A DNA stretch of 64,000 nucleotides from Thioalbus denitrificans (GCF_003337735.1 NZ_QPJY01000015.1:1-64000); one strand, 5' to 3'; positions 50,270 through 61,843 are shown, counted from the first letter of the stretch. The notes: generated by a model not told the origin, from the letters alone. Numbers and translations are program-made.

Positions 50270-50823
50270 TCGAGGAAATCCGCAAAGATGCCGAGGCCCG
50301 CATGGGCAAGAGTATTGAGGCGCTCCGGCATGAACTCGCCAAGCTCCGCACCGGACGGGCCCATCCGAGCCTGCTGGAACACATCCGCGTGGACTACTAC
50401 GGCAGCGAGATGCCCATCAGTCAGGTCGCCAACGTCTCCGTGGGCGACGCCAGGACGCTGATCGTCACGCCGTGGGAGAAGAACATGGTCCAGGTGGTGG
50501 AGAAGGCCATCCTCACCTCCGACCTGGGACTCAACCCGGCTACGGCCGGCACCACGATCCGCATCCCGCTGCCACCGCTCACCGAGGAGCGGCGCCGCGA
50601 TCTCATCAAGGTGGTACGCCACGAAGGCGAAAACACCAAGGTGGCCATCCGCAACATCCGCCGCGACGCCAACCAGCACTTCAAGGAGCTGGTGAAGGAG
50701 AAGGAGATCAGCGAGGACCAGGAGCGCCAGGCCCAGGAACAGGTCCAGAAGCTGACCGACAAGTACACGGCCGAGGTGGACGTGGTCCTTGCGGAGAAGG
50801 AAAAGGACCTGATGGAGATGTAG
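50266..50823 (+). CDS. frr: Ribosome recycling factor
   Basis: A 185-residue tRNA-mimic protein that splits post-termination ribosomes together with EF-G. It has the expected [20 protein letters not shown] start, [19 protein letters not shown] and the C-terminal long helix ending [11 protein letters not shown]. The start overlaps the pyrH stop (ATGA). Length is that of E. coli Frr. It ends the first part of the operon before a 425-bp gap. Confidence 0.97.
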   Translation: MIEEIRKDAEARMGKSIEALRHELAKLRTGRAHPSLLEHIRVDYYGSEMPISQVANVSVGDARTLIVTPWEKNMVQVVEKAILTSDLGLNPATAGTTIRIPLPPLTEERRRDLIKVVRHEGENTKVAIRNIRRDANQHFKELVKEKEISEDQERQAQEQVQKLTDKYTAEVDVVLAEKEKDLMEM

Positions 50824-51248
50824 GCGGCGCCGGCCGCCACGTGTCTGCCGCCCGGCGCAGGCAGCAGCATGCCGCGCCGGCGCGGACCGGCACGGCGCGA
50901 CGGCGCAGGTGCCGTGGCGGTCGCCATCCTCCGGTACGCAGGTTGTCAGCCCCCAAGCCGTGGCTGGAGCCGGCTGTTCGACGCCGCAATCGATGGTCGG
51001 GGTCGCCCCCGTACGTCCCGTTCCCGGCCCAGCCCCATGCAGGGATCCGCCACTGCCGTTCCGGTTCCCGGACGATGTTGCCGGCGCTTGCGGTAGAATG
51101 GCGGCACCGGCGCGCCCACAGGTGGTCGTGACCGTCGTGACCATGGCCGAGGGATGTTTCAGCGGGTCCATGATCGATCGACCGACCACCGCGCCCGGTT
51201 CCGCCGCCACCAGGCACCGATAATGGCGAAGCAGGACACTTGAGAAAG
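50824..51248. other. 425-bp gap between frr and uppS, no gene recognised
   Basis: The stretch is GC-rich and unusually long for this operon. Small open frames cross it but look like composition artefacts. TAGAAT at 51094-51099 is a possible -10 for a separate uppS promoter, without a good -35. No repeat unit of the modular family was seen here. Confidence 0.4.
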
Positions 51249-52010
51249 ATGGCCAGGGAAAAACACGCCGACTCGGGCGGTGTGGCGCGTGCAGCTGTCC
51301 CGCGCCATGTCGCCATCATCATGGATGGCAACGGGCGCTGGGCCCGGCGGCGGCATCTGCCGCGAATCGCCGGCCACCGGGCCGGGATGGAGGCGGTGCG
51401 CAAGGTGGTGCGCAGCTGCGGTCGCAACGGGGTTGAGGTGTTGACCCTGTTCGCTTTCAGCAGCGAGAACTGGCGCCGGCCGGCCGATGAGGTGGGCATG
51501 CTCATGGAGCTGTTCCTGACCGCCCTGCAGCGCGAGGTGAGGCGGCTGCACGAGAACAAGGTCCGCCTGCGCATCATCGGTGACCGGAGCCGCTTCGACG
51601 CGCGGCTGCAGGAACACATCGAAAAGGCCGAGACGCTGACCGCCGGAAACACCGGCCTCATGCTCAACATCGCCGCCAACTACGGTGGCCGCTGGGACAT
51701 CACCGAGGCGGCCCGGGCCCTGGCGAGGGAGGTCCGGCGCGGCGAACTGGACCCCGAGGCCATAACGCCCGACCAGTTGCAGGCGCACCTGAACCTGGCC
51801 GATCTACCGGAGCCGGATCTGTTCATCCGTACCGGCGGCGAGCAGCGCATCAGCAACTTTCTCCTCTGGCAGCTCGCCTACACCGAACTTTACTTCACCG
51901 ATATCCTGTGGCCCGACTTCGGCTCCGAGGCCTTCGCCGCGGCACTGGATTCCTTCGCCGGGCGTGAACGCCGCTTCGGCCGCACCAGCGAGCAGCTTGA
52001 ACGGGGGTAG
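51249..52010 (+). CDS. uppS: Di-trans,poly-cis-undecaprenyl-diphosphate synthase
   Basis: A 253-residue cis-prenyltransferase making the C55 lipid carrier for cell wall synthesis. Seen are [17 protein letters not shown] (the catalytic Asp in MDGNG), [25 protein letters not shown] and [21 protein letters not shown] at 51249; an in-frame TTG at 51240 is possible. The N-terminal 17 residues before RHVAI are longer than usual. It overlaps no gene, and cdsA begins 2 nt after. Confidence 0.95.
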   Translation: MAREKHADSGGVARAAVPRHVAIIMDGNGRWARRRHLPRIAGHRAGMEAVRKVVRSCGRNGVEVLTLFAFSSENWRRPADEVGMLMELFLTALQREVRRLHENKVRLRIIGDRSRFDARLQEHIEKAETLTAGNTGLMLNIAANYGGRWDITEAARALAREVRRGELDPEAITPDQLQAHLNLADLPEPDLFIRTGGEQRISNFLLWQLAYTELYFTDILWPDFGSEAFAAALDSFAGRERRFGRTSEQLERG

Positions 52011-52011
52011 G

Positions 52012-52827
52012 GTGCTCAGACAACGGCTCCTGACGGCCATCGTCCTGGTGGCCCTGGCTCTCTGGGCCATCCTCGGATGGCCGGGGGAGGCCTTCGCCAT
52101 CGGCTTCGCCGGGGTCGCGACGCTGGCGGCCTGGGAGTGGAGCGCGCTGGCGGGAGTGGGCGCGCTGCCGGCCCGGCTGGCCTACGCGGCGCTCGTGGCG
52201 GCCCTGCTGCTGGGCGTGGCCATCACCCCGGTGGGCGCCGGTCCGACCCTGCTCTGGGCGGCCGTCCCCTGGTGGGTGCTGGCGGCCGTGGCCGTGCTGC
52301 GCTACCCCGCCGGAGACCGGTTCTGGGCGCGGCGCGCGCCCCGTCTCGCCGCGGGCGTGCTGGTGCTGGTCCCGGCCTGGACGGCCCTGGTGGGGCTGCG
52401 TGGCGACGGCTCCGGGGCGGTCCTGGTCCTGTACCTGATGGGACTCATCTGGATGGCCGATACGGCGGCCTATTTCTGCGGCCGCCGCTGGGGGCGCCGC
52501 AAGCTGGCCCCGGGGGTCAGCCCGGGCAAGACCTGGGCGGGCTTCTATGGCGCCCTGGCCGGCGGAGCGGCGCTGGCGGCCGCCTGCGCGGTGCCGCTGG
52601 GCTACGGTGGCCACCAGTTGCCGGGTTTTCTCCTGCTGGCCCTGGCGACCGTGGTAAGCTCGGTGCTGGGCGACCTGTTCGAAAGCCTGGTCAAGCGGGT
52701 GGCGGGAATCAAGGACAGCGGCGCCATCCTGCCGGGGCACGGAGGCATCATGGACCGCATCGACAGCCTCACCGCCGGCGCGCCCATCTTCGTCGTCGGC
52801 CTCGGACTGCTGGGATCTCCTGCATGA
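52012..52827 (+). CDS. cdsA: Phosphatidate cytidylyltransferase
   Basis: A 271-residue polytopic membrane enzyme forming CDP-diacylglycerol from phosphatidic acid and CTP. The C-terminal signature is [20 protein letters not shown] followed by [15 protein letters not shown]. About eight hydrophobic segments precede it. GTG at 52012 with a GGGGG-rich site is chosen; the frame is open into uppS to 51964. It overlaps dxr by 4 nt. Confidence 0.94.
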   Translation: MLRQRLLTAIVLVALALWAILGWPGEAFAIGFAGVATLAAWEWSALAGVGALPARLAYAALVAALLLGVAITPVGAGPTLLWAAVPWWVLAAVAVLRYPAGDRFWARRAPRLAAGVLVLVPAWTALVGLRGDGSGAVLVLYLMGLIWMADTAAYFCGRRWGRRKLAPGVSPGKTWAGFYGALAGGAALAAACAVPLGYGGHQLPGFLLLALATVVSSVLGDLFESLVKRVAGIKDSGAILPGHGGIMDRIDSLTAGAPIFVVGLGLLGSPA

Positions 52828-54005
52828 TTGGTGTGACCATCCTGGGCGCTACCGGCTCCATCGGCGTCAGTACCCTGGACGTGCTGGCACGGCACCCCGA
52901 CCGCTTCCGCGTCGTGGCGCTGGCGGCCAACCGTCGTGCCGACCGCCTCTACGAACAGTGCCTGCGGCATCGTCCCCGCTACGCGGTCCTGCGCGATCCG
53001 GCCGCCGCGGCGGAGCTGCGTTCGCGGCTGCGCAGCGATGCGCCGGAGGTGGAGGTGCTGGAGGGCGCCGCAGCCCTGGAGCAGGTGGCCGCCCTGCCGG
53101 AGGTGGACCAGGTGATGGCCGCCATCGTGGGCGCCGCCGGCCTGCTGCCCACGCTGGCCGCCGCGCGGGCCGGCAAGCGGGTGCTGCTGGCGAACAAGGA
53201 GGCGCTGGTGATGTCCGGCGCCCTGTTCATGGAGGAGGTCCGCCGCCATGGCGCCGAGTTGCTGCCCATCGACAGCGAGCACAACGCGGTGTTCCAGTGC
53301 ATGCCTGCGGATTTCCGTCGCGGCCTGGCCCCGGTGGGGGTCCGCCGGATCCTGCTCACCGCCTCCGGCGGACCTTTCCGCGACACCCCGGTGGACGCGC
53401 TGGAGTCGGTGACCCCGGAGCAGGCCTGCGCCCATCCCAACTGGTCCATGGGGCGCAAGATCTCCGTCGACTCGGCCACCATGATGAACAAGGGCCTGGA
53501 GGTCATCGAGGCCTGCTGGCTGTTCGACGCCGGAGCCGACCAGGTGGAGGTGCTGATCCAGCCCCAGAGCATCATCCACTCCATGGTGGCCTACAGCGAC
53601 GGTTCGGTGCTGGCCCAGCTCGGCAATCCCGACATGCGCACGCCCATCGCCCATGCCCTGGCCTGGCCGGAACGGCTGGAGTCGGGGGTGGATGCACTGG
53701 ACATGCTGCGGGTCGGGCAGCTCGATTTCCGTCCGGTGGACCGGACGCGCTACCCCTGTCTCGAACTGGCCTACCAGGCCCTGGACGAGGGCGGGACGGC
53801 GACCGCCATCCTCAACGCCGCCAACGAGATGGCGGTCGATGCGTTTCTCGACCGGCGCCTGGGCTATATGCGCATCGCTCCGGTCATCGCCGAGACCATG
53901 GCGGCGGTTCCGGCACGTTCCGCGGGGAGCCTCGATGAGGTGTTCGAGGCCGACGCCGCGGCACGGCGTGCGGCGCAAGCCGCCATCCGGCGCCTGGCGG
54001 GCTGA
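52824..54005 (+). CDS. dxr: 1-deoxy-D-xylulose 5-phosphate reductoisomerase
   Basis: A 393-residue NADPH enzyme of the MEP isoprenoid pathway. The Rossmann start [20 protein letters not shown], the metal/substrate site [22 protein letters not shown], and [21 protein letters not shown] are all intact. ATG at 52824 overlaps the cdsA stop. The much longer open frame back to 52077 is an out-of-frame reading of cdsA. Confidence 0.96.
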   Translation: MIGVTILGATGSIGVSTLDVLARHPDRFRVVALAANRRADRLYEQCLRHRPRYAVLRDPAAAAELRSRLRSDAPEVEVLEGAAALEQVAALPEVDQVMAAIVGAAGLLPTLAAARAGKRVLLANKEALVMSGALFMEEVRRHGAELLPIDSEHNAVFQCMPADFRRGLAPVGVRRILLTASGGPFRDTPVDALESVTPEQACAHPNWSMGRKISVDSATMMNKGLEVIEACWLFDAGADQVEVLIQPQSIIHSMVAYSDGSVLAQLGNPDMRTPIAHALAWPERLESGVDALDMLRVGQLDFRPVDRTRYPCLELAYQALDEGGTATAILNAANEMAVDAFLDRRLGYMRIAPVIAETMAAVPARSAGSLDEVFEADAAARRAAQAAIRRLAG

Positions 54006-54007
54006 GC

Positions 54008-55372
54008 ATGCCGGGTTTCCTCTCCACCATCCTCGCCTTCATCGTCGCCATCGGGGTGCTGGTGACGGTGCACGAGTTCGGCCATTTCTGGGTGGCGCGG
54101 CGGCTGGGGGTGAAGGTGCTGCGCTTCTCGGTGGGCTTCGGGCGGCCGCTCTGGCGCCGTGAGGCGGCCGACGGAACCGAGTACATGCTGGCAGCGATAC
54201 CCCTCGGCGGCTATGTGAAGATGCTCGACGAACGGGAGGGGGAGGTGCCCGCCGCCGATCTCCACCGCGCCTTCAACCGCAAGCCCGTGGCCAGCCGGAT
54301 TGCCATCGTCGCCGCCGGACCGGTGTTCAACTTCCTGTTCGCCATCCTGGCCTACTGGCTCATCTTCATCATCGGCGTCACCGGCCTGCGCCCCCTGGTG
54401 GGGCAGGTGCTGCCAGGAACCCCCGCTGCCCATGCCGGGCTGCACGGCGGCGACGAGATTCGGGTGGTTGAAGGGCGATCCACGCCCACCTGGGACGCGG
54501 CCAGGACCGCGCTGCTGAAGGGGAGCCTCGGCGGGGGGAGCATCGAGCTGGAAGTGGCCGGCAGCGACGGGGCGACGCGTCTCGTGGCGCTCGACCTGGC
54601 CGGTCTGCCCCTGGATCTCGAAGGCGGCGATCTCCTCCCGGGGCTGGGTATCGAGCCGTGGCGGCCTTCCATCCCGGCGGTCATAGGCGAGGTGGTGCCC
54701 GGGGAACCGGCCGAGCAGGCCGGTCTGCGGCCCGGCGATCGCATCCTGAGCGCGGACGGCCGACCGATTCCCGACTGGAATGGCTGGGTGGAGTATGTCC
54801 GCGCCCATCCGGGAACGGAGCTGGAAGTGACCGTGGAGCGCGACGGTGCCGAACTGGCGCTGACGCTCAAACCGGCCAGCGTGGCGGAAGGCCAGCGGGA
54901 GGTGGGCCGCATCGGGGCGGCGGTGGACATGTCCCGGGCCCCGGACCTGGAGCGCTACCAGGCCGTCCAGGACTATCCGCCGCTGGAGGCGCTGGGCGCC
55001 GCCGCGGTCCGGACCTGGGACATGACCAGCCTGACGCTGCAGGTCCTGGGCCGGCTGTTCACCGGGCGGGCTTCGCTGGAGAGCGTCAGCGGCCCCATCA
55101 CCATCGCCCAGTACGCCGGTGAGACCGCCCGTATCGGGGTGGTTCCCTTCCTGGCGTTTCTGGCCGTGGTCAGTATCAGCCTGGGAATTCTTAACCTCCT
55201 GCCGGTTCCGATACTGGATGGGGGGCATCTGTTGTATTACCTTATAGAGCTTGTCAAGGGCAGCCCCCTTTCCGAGGAGGCGCAACAGCTCGGGCAGCGG
55301 TTGGGTATAGTGCTGCTGCTGGGCCTGATGGCCCTCGCCTTCTACAATGACTTCTCGCGCCTGCTGGGCTAA
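54008..55372 (+). CDS. rseP: Regulator of sigma-E protease RseP
   Basis: A 454-residue M50 site-2 protease of the inner membrane that cuts the anti-sigma factor RseA and signal peptides. The zinc motif is TVHEFGHFWVARR near residues 18-30. Two PDZ domains occupy about 115-300 (QVLPGTPAAHAGLHGGDEI, EVVPGEPAEQAGLRPGDRI). The third ligand is in LNLLPVPILDGGHLL. It starts 2 nt after dxr. Envelope-stress function is supported by bamA and skp next door. Confidence 0.96.
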   Translation: MPGFLSTILAFIVAIGVLVTVHEFGHFWVARRLGVKVLRFSVGFGRPLWRREAADGTEYMLAAIPLGGYVKMLDEREGEVPAADLHRAFNRKPVASRIAIVAAGPVFNFLFAILAYWLIFIIGVTGLRPLVGQVLPGTPAAHAGLHGGDEIRVVEGRSTPTWDAARTALLKGSLGGGSIELEVAGSDGATRLVALDLAGLPLDLEGGDLLPGLGIEPWRPSIPAVIGEVVPGEPAEQAGLRPGDRILSADGRPIPDWNGWVEYVRAHPGTELEVTVERDGAELALTLKPASVAEGQREVGRIGAAVDMSRAPDLERYQAVQDYPPLEALGAAAVRTWDMTSLTLQVLGRLFTGRASLESVSGPITIAQYAGETARIGVVPFLAFLAVVSISLGILNLLPVPILDGGHLLYYLIELVKGSPLSEEAQQLGQRLGIVLLLGLMALAFYNDFSRLLG

Positions 55373-55426
55373 CCCGGCGCGACGGGCAGGTCTGCGTGCA
55401 GCGCGGGCTAGGCAACACACCGGCCG

Positions 55427-57766
55427 ATGGATCGTAACTCTGTGAAAAAACTAAAGAAGATAGCACTCTCCATGGCGTTGGGCGGACTCCTGAGCAGTGC
55501 GGTGTCCGCCGAGACATTCGTTGTCCGGGACATCCGCATCGAAGGGCTGCAGCGCATATCCGCCGGGACCGTGTTCAACTACCTGCCCATCCGGGTCGGC
55601 GACAGTGTCGATGAGCAGGCCACCGCCGACGCCGTGCGCACCCTCTACCGGACCGGCTTCTTCCGCGATGTCCGCATGGAGCGGGACAACGGCGTGCTGG
55701 TGGTGGCGGTGCAGGAGCGGCCGGCGATCACCAGCATCAAGATCGACGGCAACAAGGATATCGACTCCGAACAGCTGCTCGACGCCCTGAAGCAGGTGGG
55801 CTTCGCCGAGGGCCGGGTCTATGACCAGTCGGTGCTGGACAAGGTGGAGAACGAGCTCAAGCAGCTCTACTACAGCCGTGGCAAGTACGCGGTGCGCATC
55901 GAGACCACCGTCACGCCGCTGCCGCGCAACCGCGTGGCCATCGACCTGAACATCTCCGAGGGGCGGGTCGCCAAGATCAAGCGCATCAACATCGTCGGCA
56001 ACGAGGCATTCGAGGACGACGAACTGCTGGATCAGTTCGAGCTCGAAACCAGCGGCTGGACCTCGTTCATCTCCAAGAACGACCAGTACTCGAAGCAGAA
56101 GCTGGGCGCCGACCTTGAGCGTCTGCGCTCCTGGTACCTTGACCGCGGCTACATCAATTTCAACATCACCTCCGCCCAGGTCTCCCTTACCCCCGACAAG
56201 CAGGACGTCTACATCACCATCAATGTGGACGAGGGGGATGTCTACACCATCAAGGAAGTGAAGCTCGCCGGCGAGCTCATCGTCCCGGCCGACGACCTGG
56301 GCGAGCTGGTCACCCTGCGCGAGGGCGACGTCTTCTCCCGCAAGGCGGTGACCCAGAGCACCTCCGCGCTGACCGAGCGCCTGGGCGCGGAGGGTTACGC
56401 CTTCGCGAACGTCAACGCGATTCCGGACATCGACAGCGAAAACCGCCAGGTCACCCTGACCCTGTTCGTGGACCCGGGCAAGCGTGCCTATGTCCGGCGC
56501 ATCAACATGGCGGGCAACACCAAGACCGCCGACGAGGTGCTCCGCCGCGAGATGCGGCAGATGGAAGGCGCCTGGATCGACACCGAGAAGGTGAAGCGCT
56601 CGCGTACCCGGCTGGAGCGCCTCGGCTATTTCCAGAGCGTGGCGGTGGAGACGCCCCCCGTGGCCGGAACCACCGACCAGGTGGACGTCAACTTCACCGT
56701 CGAGGAGCAGCCCTCGGGCAACCTGATGGCCGGCGTCGGCTACTCCCAGTCCCAGGGCTTCATCCTCAGCTCCAGCGTGAGCCAGGACAACTTCCTCGGC
56801 ACCGGCAAGCGGGTCAGCTTCGAGTTCAACAACTCCAGCTCCAACACGGTCTACAGCTTCGGCTATACCAATCCCTACTACACCATCGACGGGGTCAGCC
56901 GCGGCTTCAACCTCTACTACCGCGAGACCGACGCGGGCGAGGCCAACGTTTCCGACTACACCACCGACGCCTTCGGCGGCGGGGTCACCTTCGGGGTGCC
57001 CATCAACGAGTTCGACACGGTGCGGCTCGGCGCCAACCTGCGCAACCTCACCCTGAAGCTGGCCGAGGACGCCCAGGATCACCAGATCCTGTTCGTCAAT
57101 CCCGACTGGGACGGTATGGCGACGGATTACAACGACAGCGAGTCCTACCTCAGCGCCACCCTCACCGCCAGCTGGGCCCACGACACCCGCAACCGGGCCC
57201 TGTTCCCCGATCGGGGCGTGCTGCAGCGGTTCACCGCCGAGCTGGCCGTGCCGGGACTGGACCTGGAGTACTACACGGTCGGCTATCGCCACGAGTGGTA
57301 CCGGCCCCTGTTCATCAAGGACTGGACGCTGCTGCTCCAGGGCGACGTGGCCTACGGCGACGGCTACGGGGATACCCAGGAGCTGCCCTTCTTCGAGAAC
57401 TTCTATGCCGGCGGCCCGGCCACCGTGCACGGTTACGAGGACAACAGCCTGGGGCCGCGCTCGACGCCGGACAACGACCCCATCGGCGGCAACTTCAAGC
57501 TGGTGGGCAGCGCGAACGTGATCTTCCCCGCGCCGTTCCTCGCCGATGTCCAGTCGGTGCGCACCAGCGCCTTCATCGATGCCGGCAACGTCTACAGCAC
57601 CTATGATGACAACTTCGATGTCGGCGAGCTGCGTTACTCCGCCGGCGTTGCTCTGGTATGGGTCTCACCGCTGGGGGCGTTGACCTTCAGCCTCGCACAG
57701 CCCCTCAATGCCCAGGACGATGACCAGACGCAGCAGTTTCAGTTCTCCCTGGGCGCCACTTTCTAG
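55427..57766 (+). CDS. bamA: Outer membrane protein assembly factor BamA
   Basis: A 779-residue Omp85 protein that inserts outer-membrane beta-barrels. A signal peptide ends near VSAET (about residue 28). Five POTRA domains follow (first starts FVVRDIRIEGLQRISAGTVF). The barrel has the conserved loop motif near FYAGGPATVHGYEDNSLGPR, which corresponds to VRGF, here VHGY, and a final C-terminal Phe (FSLGATF). ATG 55427 is used; GTG 55442 is an alternative. No clear ribosome site is seen. Confidence 0.95.
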   Translation: MDRNSVKKLKKIALSMALGGLLSSAVSAETFVVRDIRIEGLQRISAGTVFNYLPIRVGDSVDEQATADAVRTLYRTGFFRDVRMERDNGVLVVAVQERPAITSIKIDGNKDIDSEQLLDALKQVGFAEGRVYDQSVLDKVENELKQLYYSRGKYAVRIETTVTPLPRNRVAIDLNISEGRVAKIKRINIVGNEAFEDDELLDQFELETSGWTSFISKNDQYSKQKLGADLERLRSWYLDRGYINFNITSAQVSLTPDKQDVYITINVDEGDVYTIKEVKLAGELIVPADDLGELVTLREGDVFSRKAVTQSTSALTERLGAEGYAFANVNAIPDIDSENRQVTLTLFVDPGKRAYVRRINMAGNTKTADEVLRREMRQMEGAWIDTEKVKRSRTRLERLGYFQSVAVETPPVAGTTDQVDVNFTVEEQPSGNLMAGVGYSQSQGFILSSSVSQDNFLGTGKRVSFEFNNSSSNTVYSFGYTNPYYTIDGVSRGFNLYYRETDAGEANVSDYTTDAFGGGVTFGVPINEFDTVRLGANLRNLTLKLAEDAQDHQILFVNPDWDGMATDYNDSESYLSATLTASWAHDTRNRALFPDRGVLQRFTAELAVPGLDLEYYTVGYRHEWYRPLFIKDWTLLLQGDVAYGDGYGDTQELPFFENFYAGGPATVHGYEDNSLGPRSTPDNDPIGGNFKLVGSANVIFPAPFLADVQSVRTSAFIDAGNVYSTYDDNFDVGELRYSAGVALVWVSPLGALTFSLAQPLNAQDDDQTQQFQFSLGATF

Positions 57767-57784
57767 ACTCGTGACAGGATGACT

Positions 57785-58312
57785 ATGGCATTGCACAACC
57801 GCATCAAACGAACCGCCGTGATCGCAACCTTGGCGTTGTCCCTGGGCGCCGCTGCAGCCGCGGGCGCGGCCGAACTCAAGATCGGCGTGGTGAATGCCGC
57901 GGCGGTGATGGAGAAGGCCCCGCAGGCGGAAGCCGCCCGCAGCAAGCTGGAGAAGGAGTTCGCCCCCCGCAATGACGAGCTGGTGGCGCAGCAGAAGCAG
58001 CTCAAGCAGATGGAGGACCGCCTCTCGCGCGACGGTGCGGTGATGAGCGACGACCAGCGCCGGAGCCTGGAGCGGGACATTCTCTCCACCCGCCGCGACG
58101 TCAAGCGCGCCCAGGACGAGTTCCGCGACGATCTCAACATCCGCCGCAACGAGGAGCTGTCGAAGCTGCAGCGCCAGATCAGCGATGCAATCGAGTCGCT
58201 GGCGAAGGAGCAGAATTTCGATGTCATCCTCACCAACGCCAACGTGATCTACTCCAGCAAGCGGGTGGATATCACCGAGGACGTGGTGCAGCGCCTGCTC
58301 AAGGCCCGCTGA
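57785..58312 (+). CDS. skp: Periplasmic chaperone Skp/OmpH
   Basis: A 175-residue precursor. A cleavable signal peptide ([19 protein letters not shown]) is followed by the beta core ([20 protein letters not shown]), a long coiled-coil arm rich in Lys/Glu/Gln (about residues 50-120) and a final strand segment. It holds unfolded outer-membrane proteins in the periplasm for BamA. ATG 57785 has ACAGGA 7 nt upstream; an ATG at 57779 is too close to it. It lies between bamA and lpxD as in most gammaproteobacteria. Confidence 0.93.
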   Translation: MALHNRIKRTAVIATLALSLGAAAAAGAAELKIGVVNAAAVMEKAPQAEAARSKLEKEFAPRNDELVAQQKQLKQMEDRLSRDGAVMSDDQRRSLERDILSTRRDVKRAQDEFRDDLNIRRNEELSKLQRQISDAIESLAKEQNFDVILTNANVIYSSKRVDITEDVVQRLLKAR

Positions 58313-58320
58313 GGTTGGCG

Positions 58321-59367
58321 GTGGGAGAGGACCGCGGTCTGAGCCTGCGGGAGCTCGCTGAGCTGCTTGCCTGCGAGCTGCGGGGGGATCCGGATGCCCG
58401 GATCCACGGCGTGGCGCCGCTGCAGGGCGCCGGAGCCGGGCAGATCAGCTTTCTCGCCAACCCCCGCTACCGTTCCTACCTGGACGCCACCGACGCCGGG
58501 GCGGTCATTCTGCGGCCGGCGGATGCGGAGGGGTACCCGGGCAATGTCCTGCTGGTCAAGGACCCCTACCTCGCCTACGCGCGGGTGGCGGAGGCGCTCT
58601 ATCCGCCGCCTCCGACAGCGGCGGGCATCCATCCCACCGCCGTCGTGGATCCGGCGGCGGAGGTGGACGCGACGGCCGCGGTCGGACCGCACTGCGTGGT
58701 GGAGGCCGGTGTGCGGCTCGCTGCCGGTGTGGTCGTGGGGGCGGGGTGTTTCATAGGCCGGGACACGGTCCTCGGGATCGGTACCCGGTTGATGCCCAAC
58801 GTCACCCTCTACCACGACACCCGGATCGGCAACCGGGTCCTCATCCATTCCGGGGCGGTCATCGGCGGTGACGGTTTCGGATTCGCGAACGAACACGGAC
58901 GCTGGGTGAAGATACCGCAGCTGGGGCGGGTGATCATCGGCGATGACGTTGAAGTCGGCGCCAACACCACCATCGACAGGGGGGCGCTGGAAGACACCGT
59001 CATCGAGGAGGGGGTCAAGCTCGACAACCTCATCATGGTGGCCCACAACGTCCAGATCGGCGCCCACTCCGCCGCGGCCGGGTGCGTCGGCATCGCCGGC
59101 AGCGCGCGTATCGGCCGGCATTGCACGCTGGCAGGCGGCGTCGGCATCGTGGGACACCTCGAGATCGCCGACAACGTCCACGTCACCGGCATGTCCATGG
59201 TGACCCACAGCCTGACCGAACCCGGTGTCTACTCCTCCGGGACCCCGCTCATGGACAATCGCGACTGGCGCAAGAGCTCGGTACGGTTCAAGCAGCTCGA
59301 TGACATGGCCAGGCGTCTGCGCGAGCTGGAGAAACGGCTCGAGCGGCTCAACACGAACGAAGGGTGA
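58321..59367 (+). CDS. lpxD: UDP-3-O-(3-hydroxyacyl)glucosamine N-acyltransferase
   Basis: A 348-residue trimeric acyltransferase, third step of lipid A synthesis. The N-terminal uridine-binding domain ([24 protein letters not shown]) leads into hexapeptide repeats ([20 protein letters not shown], then the catalytic-His region [14 protein letters not shown]). The C-terminal helix pair binds ACP. GTG 58321 has GAGG 6 nt upstream; the TTG at 58315 overlaps that site. The stop overlaps fabZ by 4 nt. Confidence 0.95.
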   Translation: MGEDRGLSLRELAELLACELRGDPDARIHGVAPLQGAGAGQISFLANPRYRSYLDATDAGAVILRPADAEGYPGNVLLVKDPYLAYARVAEALYPPPPTAAGIHPTAVVDPAAEVDATAAVGPHCVVEAGVRLAAGVVVGAGCFIGRDTVLGIGTRLMPNVTLYHDTRIGNRVLIHSGAVIGGDGFGFANEHGRWVKIPQLGRVIIGDDVEVGANTTIDRGALEDTVIEEGVKLDNLIMVAHNVQIGAHSAAAGCVGIAGSARIGRHCTLAGGVGIVGHLEIADNVHVTGMSMVTHSLTEPGVYSSGTPLMDNRDWRKSSVRFKQLDDMARRLRELEKRLERLNTNEG

Positions 59368-59822
59368 AGAATTTGACGACGATGGATGTCCATGAGGTGC
59401 TTCGCCACCTCCCGCATCGGTACCCGTTCCTGCTGGTGGACCGGGTCATCGAGTGCACGCCCGGCGAGTCGTTGGTGGCGATCAAGAACGTCACCATCAA
59501 CGAACCGTTTTTTCCGGGACATTTCCCGCACCACCCGGTCATGCCCGGGGTGCTGATCCTGGAGGCGCTGGCACAGGCCTGCGGCCTGCTGACCTTCCGG
59601 ACCATGGATGTACTGCCGGACGATGACACGATTTTCTATTTCGTGGGCATCGACAACGCGCGGTTCAAGCAGCCGGTGATGCCGGGCGACCAGATGCGGC
59701 TCGAGGTCAAGTACGTCCGCTCGATGCGCGGCGTGTGGAAGTTCACCGGCGAGGCGAAGGTGGACGGCAAGCTGGCGGCCAGCGCCGACATCATGTGCGC
59801 ACAGAGGGAAATGAAGCGTTGA
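59364..59822 (+). CDS. fabZ: 3-hydroxyacyl-ACP dehydratase FabZ
   Basis: A 152-residue hotdog dehydratase making trans-2-enoyl-ACP in fatty acid synthesis. [13 protein letters not shown] and the catalytic His in [20 protein letters not shown] are intact, with Glu in [12 protein letters not shown] at 59364 overlaps the lpxD stop (GTGA). FabZ sits between lpxD and lpxA because both use 3-hydroxyacyl-ACP, for which it competes. Confidence 0.95.
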   Translation: MKNLTTMDVHEVLRHLPHRYPFLLVDRVIECTPGESLVAIKNVTINEPFFPGHFPHHPVMPGVLILEALAQACGLLTFRTMDVLPDDDTIFYFVGIDNARFKQPVMPGDQMRLEVKYVRSMRGVWKFTGEAKVDGKLAASADIMCAQREMKR

Positions 59823-60589
59823 TCCATCCCAGCGCCATCATCGACCCCAAGGCCGAACTGGCGTCCGATGTGGAGGTTGGACCCTGGACCCTGATCGGTC
59901 CGGGTGTGCAGATCGATGCCGGCACCCGGATCGCCTCCCACGTGGTCATCAAGGGGCCCACCCGCATCGGCCGCGACAACCGGATTTTCCAGTTCGCGTC
60001 CGTGGGCGACGATCCCCAGGACAAGAAGTACGCGGGCGAACCGACCCGCCTGGAGATCGGCGACGGCAACGTGATCCGCGAAAGCTGCACCATCAACCGC
60101 GGTACGGAGCAGGGCGGCGGGGTCACCCGTGTCGGCGATGACAACTGGATCATGGCCTACTGCCACATCGCCCACGACTGCCAGGTGGGCGATCACACCA
60201 TCTTCGCCAACAATGCCTCGCTGGCCGGCCACGTGGAAGTGGGCGACTGGGCGATTCTGGGCGGCTTCTCCGCCATCCACCAGTTCGTGGCCATCGGCGC
60301 CCACAGTTTTCTCTCCATGTGTTCGGTCGTGCGCCAGGATGTCCCTCCCTATGTCACCGTCGCCGGCGACAGCGCCCGGGCGCGCGGTCTCAACAGCGAG
60401 GGGCTGCGCCGGCGCGGTTTCAGCGACCGGGCGTTGCGCCAGCTGCGTGAAGCCTACCGCATCCTCTTCCGCCGCAACCTGACCCTGGCCGATGCCCTGG
60501 AACAGCTGCGGGTGCTGGCGGGGGATTCGGACGAAGTGCGGCTGCTGGTGGACTTCCTGGAGCGCACCAGCCGCGGCATCGTGCGCTGA
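59819..60589 (+). CDS. lpxA: UDP-N-acetylglucosamine O-acyltransferase
   Basis: A 256-residue left-handed beta-helix acyltransferase, first step of lipid A. Hexapeptide turns begin [20 protein letters not shown]. The active-site His is in [20 protein letters not shown], then [20 protein letters not shown]. The C-terminal helices end RSTRGIVR-like (TSRGIVR). The TTG at 59819, overlapping the fabZ stop, has AGAGGGAA 8 nt upstream and gives LIHPSAII at the right place. The stop shares one base with the lpxB start. Confidence 0.95.
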   Translation: MIHPSAIIDPKAELASDVEVGPWTLIGPGVQIDAGTRIASHVVIKGPTRIGRDNRIFQFASVGDDPQDKKYAGEPTRLEIGDGNVIRESCTINRGTEQGGGVTRVGDDNWIMAYCHIAHDCQVGDHTIFANNASLAGHVEVGDWAILGGFSAIHQFVAIGAHSFLSMCSVVRQDVPPYVTVAGDSARARGLNSEGLRRRGFSDRALRQLREAYRILFRRNLTLADALEQLRVLAGDSDEVRLLVDFLERTSRGIVR

Positions 60590-61791
60590 TGACGGCCACC
60601 GGCGGCGGGCCGGGCCCGGGGACCGAAGCGCGGCCGCTGCGGGTGGGCATCGTGGCGGGGGAGGCATCGGGCGATCTCCTCGGCGCCGGACTGGTCCGGG
60701 CGCTGGCCAGCCGCCGTAAGGTTTCCTGCGAGGGGGTGGCCGGACCACGGATGGAGGCGGCCGGCTGCGGCAGCCTGGGTCCCATGGATCGGCTCTCGGT
60801 GATGGGCCTGGTGGAGGTGCTGGGCCGCTACCGCGAGCTGAGCCGGTTCCGCCGGGAGCTCATCCGTCATTTCCTGGCGCACCCCCCGGATGTCTTCATC
60901 GGGGTCGACGCCCCCGATTTCAACCTGGCCATCGAGCGCCGGCTGAAGGCCGCGGGGATCCCCGTGGTCCACTACGTCAGCCCCTCCGTATGGGCCTGGC
61001 GCAGCTACCGGGTGCGCAGAATCGCCCGCTCCACCGACCTGATGCTGACCCTCTTCCCCTTCGAGGCGGCGTTCTACCGGGAGCACGGACTCGCGGTACG
61101 CTACGTGGGACATCCGCTGGCCTTCGAGTTTCCGCTGCGGCCCGATCGGGACGGCGCCCGCCGGGAACTCGGACTGGACGCGGACGGGGAGGTGGTGGCG
61201 CTGCTGCCCGGCAGCCGGCTGGGCGAGGTGCGGAAGCTCGCGGCGGACTTCTTCGCCACGGCCGCCTGGCTGGCCCGCCGCCGCCCCGGCCTGCGGTTCG
61301 TGGTGCCGCTGGTGAACGAGCGGGTCGGCGCGGTGGTGCGCGCGGCCCGGGAGACCCATGGGCAGGGCCTCGACGTGACCTTCCTCGACGGCCGGAGCCG
61401 GGAGGCGATGACCGCCGCCGATGCCGTGCTGCTGGCCTCCGGCACCGCGGCGCTGGAGGCGATGCTGCTGAAGCGCCCGATGGTGGTGGCCTATCGTGTC
61501 GCCCGCCTGACCGCCTTGCTGGTCAGGCCGCTGATGCGGGTGGACCGATTCAGCCTGCCCAACCATCTCGCCGGGCGGCCGCTGGTGCCCGAGTTCATCC
61601 AGGACCGGGTGACGCCCGAGCATCTCGGCCCGGCCCTGTTGCGGGAGCTGACCGACGGCGCCCGCCGCGAGATGCTGGCACAGGAATTCACCCGCCTGCA
61701 CGAGCTGCTGCGCCGTGATGCCAGCACCGAGGCGGCGGCGGCCATCCTGGCGCTGGTGGATGATCGTTCGGCATCCGTAACAGGCCGCTGA
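60589..61791 (+). CDS. lpxB: Lipid-A-disaccharide synthase
   Basis: A 400-residue GT19 glycosyltransferase joining UDP-2,3-diacylglucosamine and lipid X. The start region after a 16-residue leader reads [20 protein letters not shown], then [31 protein letters not shown] and [15 protein letters not shown]. These glycosyltransferase-B features are intact. ATG 60589 overlaps lpxA. It converts lipid A precursor made by LpxA and LpxD in the same operon. Confidence 0.96.
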   Translation: MTATGGGPGPGTEARPLRVGIVAGEASGDLLGAGLVRALASRRKVSCEGVAGPRMEAAGCGSLGPMDRLSVMGLVEVLGRYRELSRFRRELIRHFLAHPPDVFIGVDAPDFNLAIERRLKAAGIPVVHYVSPSVWAWRSYRVRRIARSTDLMLTLFPFEAAFYREHGLAVRYVGHPLAFEFPLRPDRDGARRELGLDADGEVVALLPGSRLGEVRKLAADFFATAAWLARRRPGLRFVVPLVNERVGAVVRAARETHGQGLDVTFLDGRSREAMTAADAVLLASGTAALEAMLLKRPMVVAYRVARLTALLVRPLMRVDRFSLPNHLAGRPLVPEFIQDRVTPEHLGPALLRELTDGARREMLAQEFTRLHELLRRDASTEAAAAILALVDDRSASVTGR

Positions 61792-61843
61792 AGACGGGAC
61801 GCCCGGCGATGCCCGCGCGGGAAACGGCTCACTCCGGGGGGGG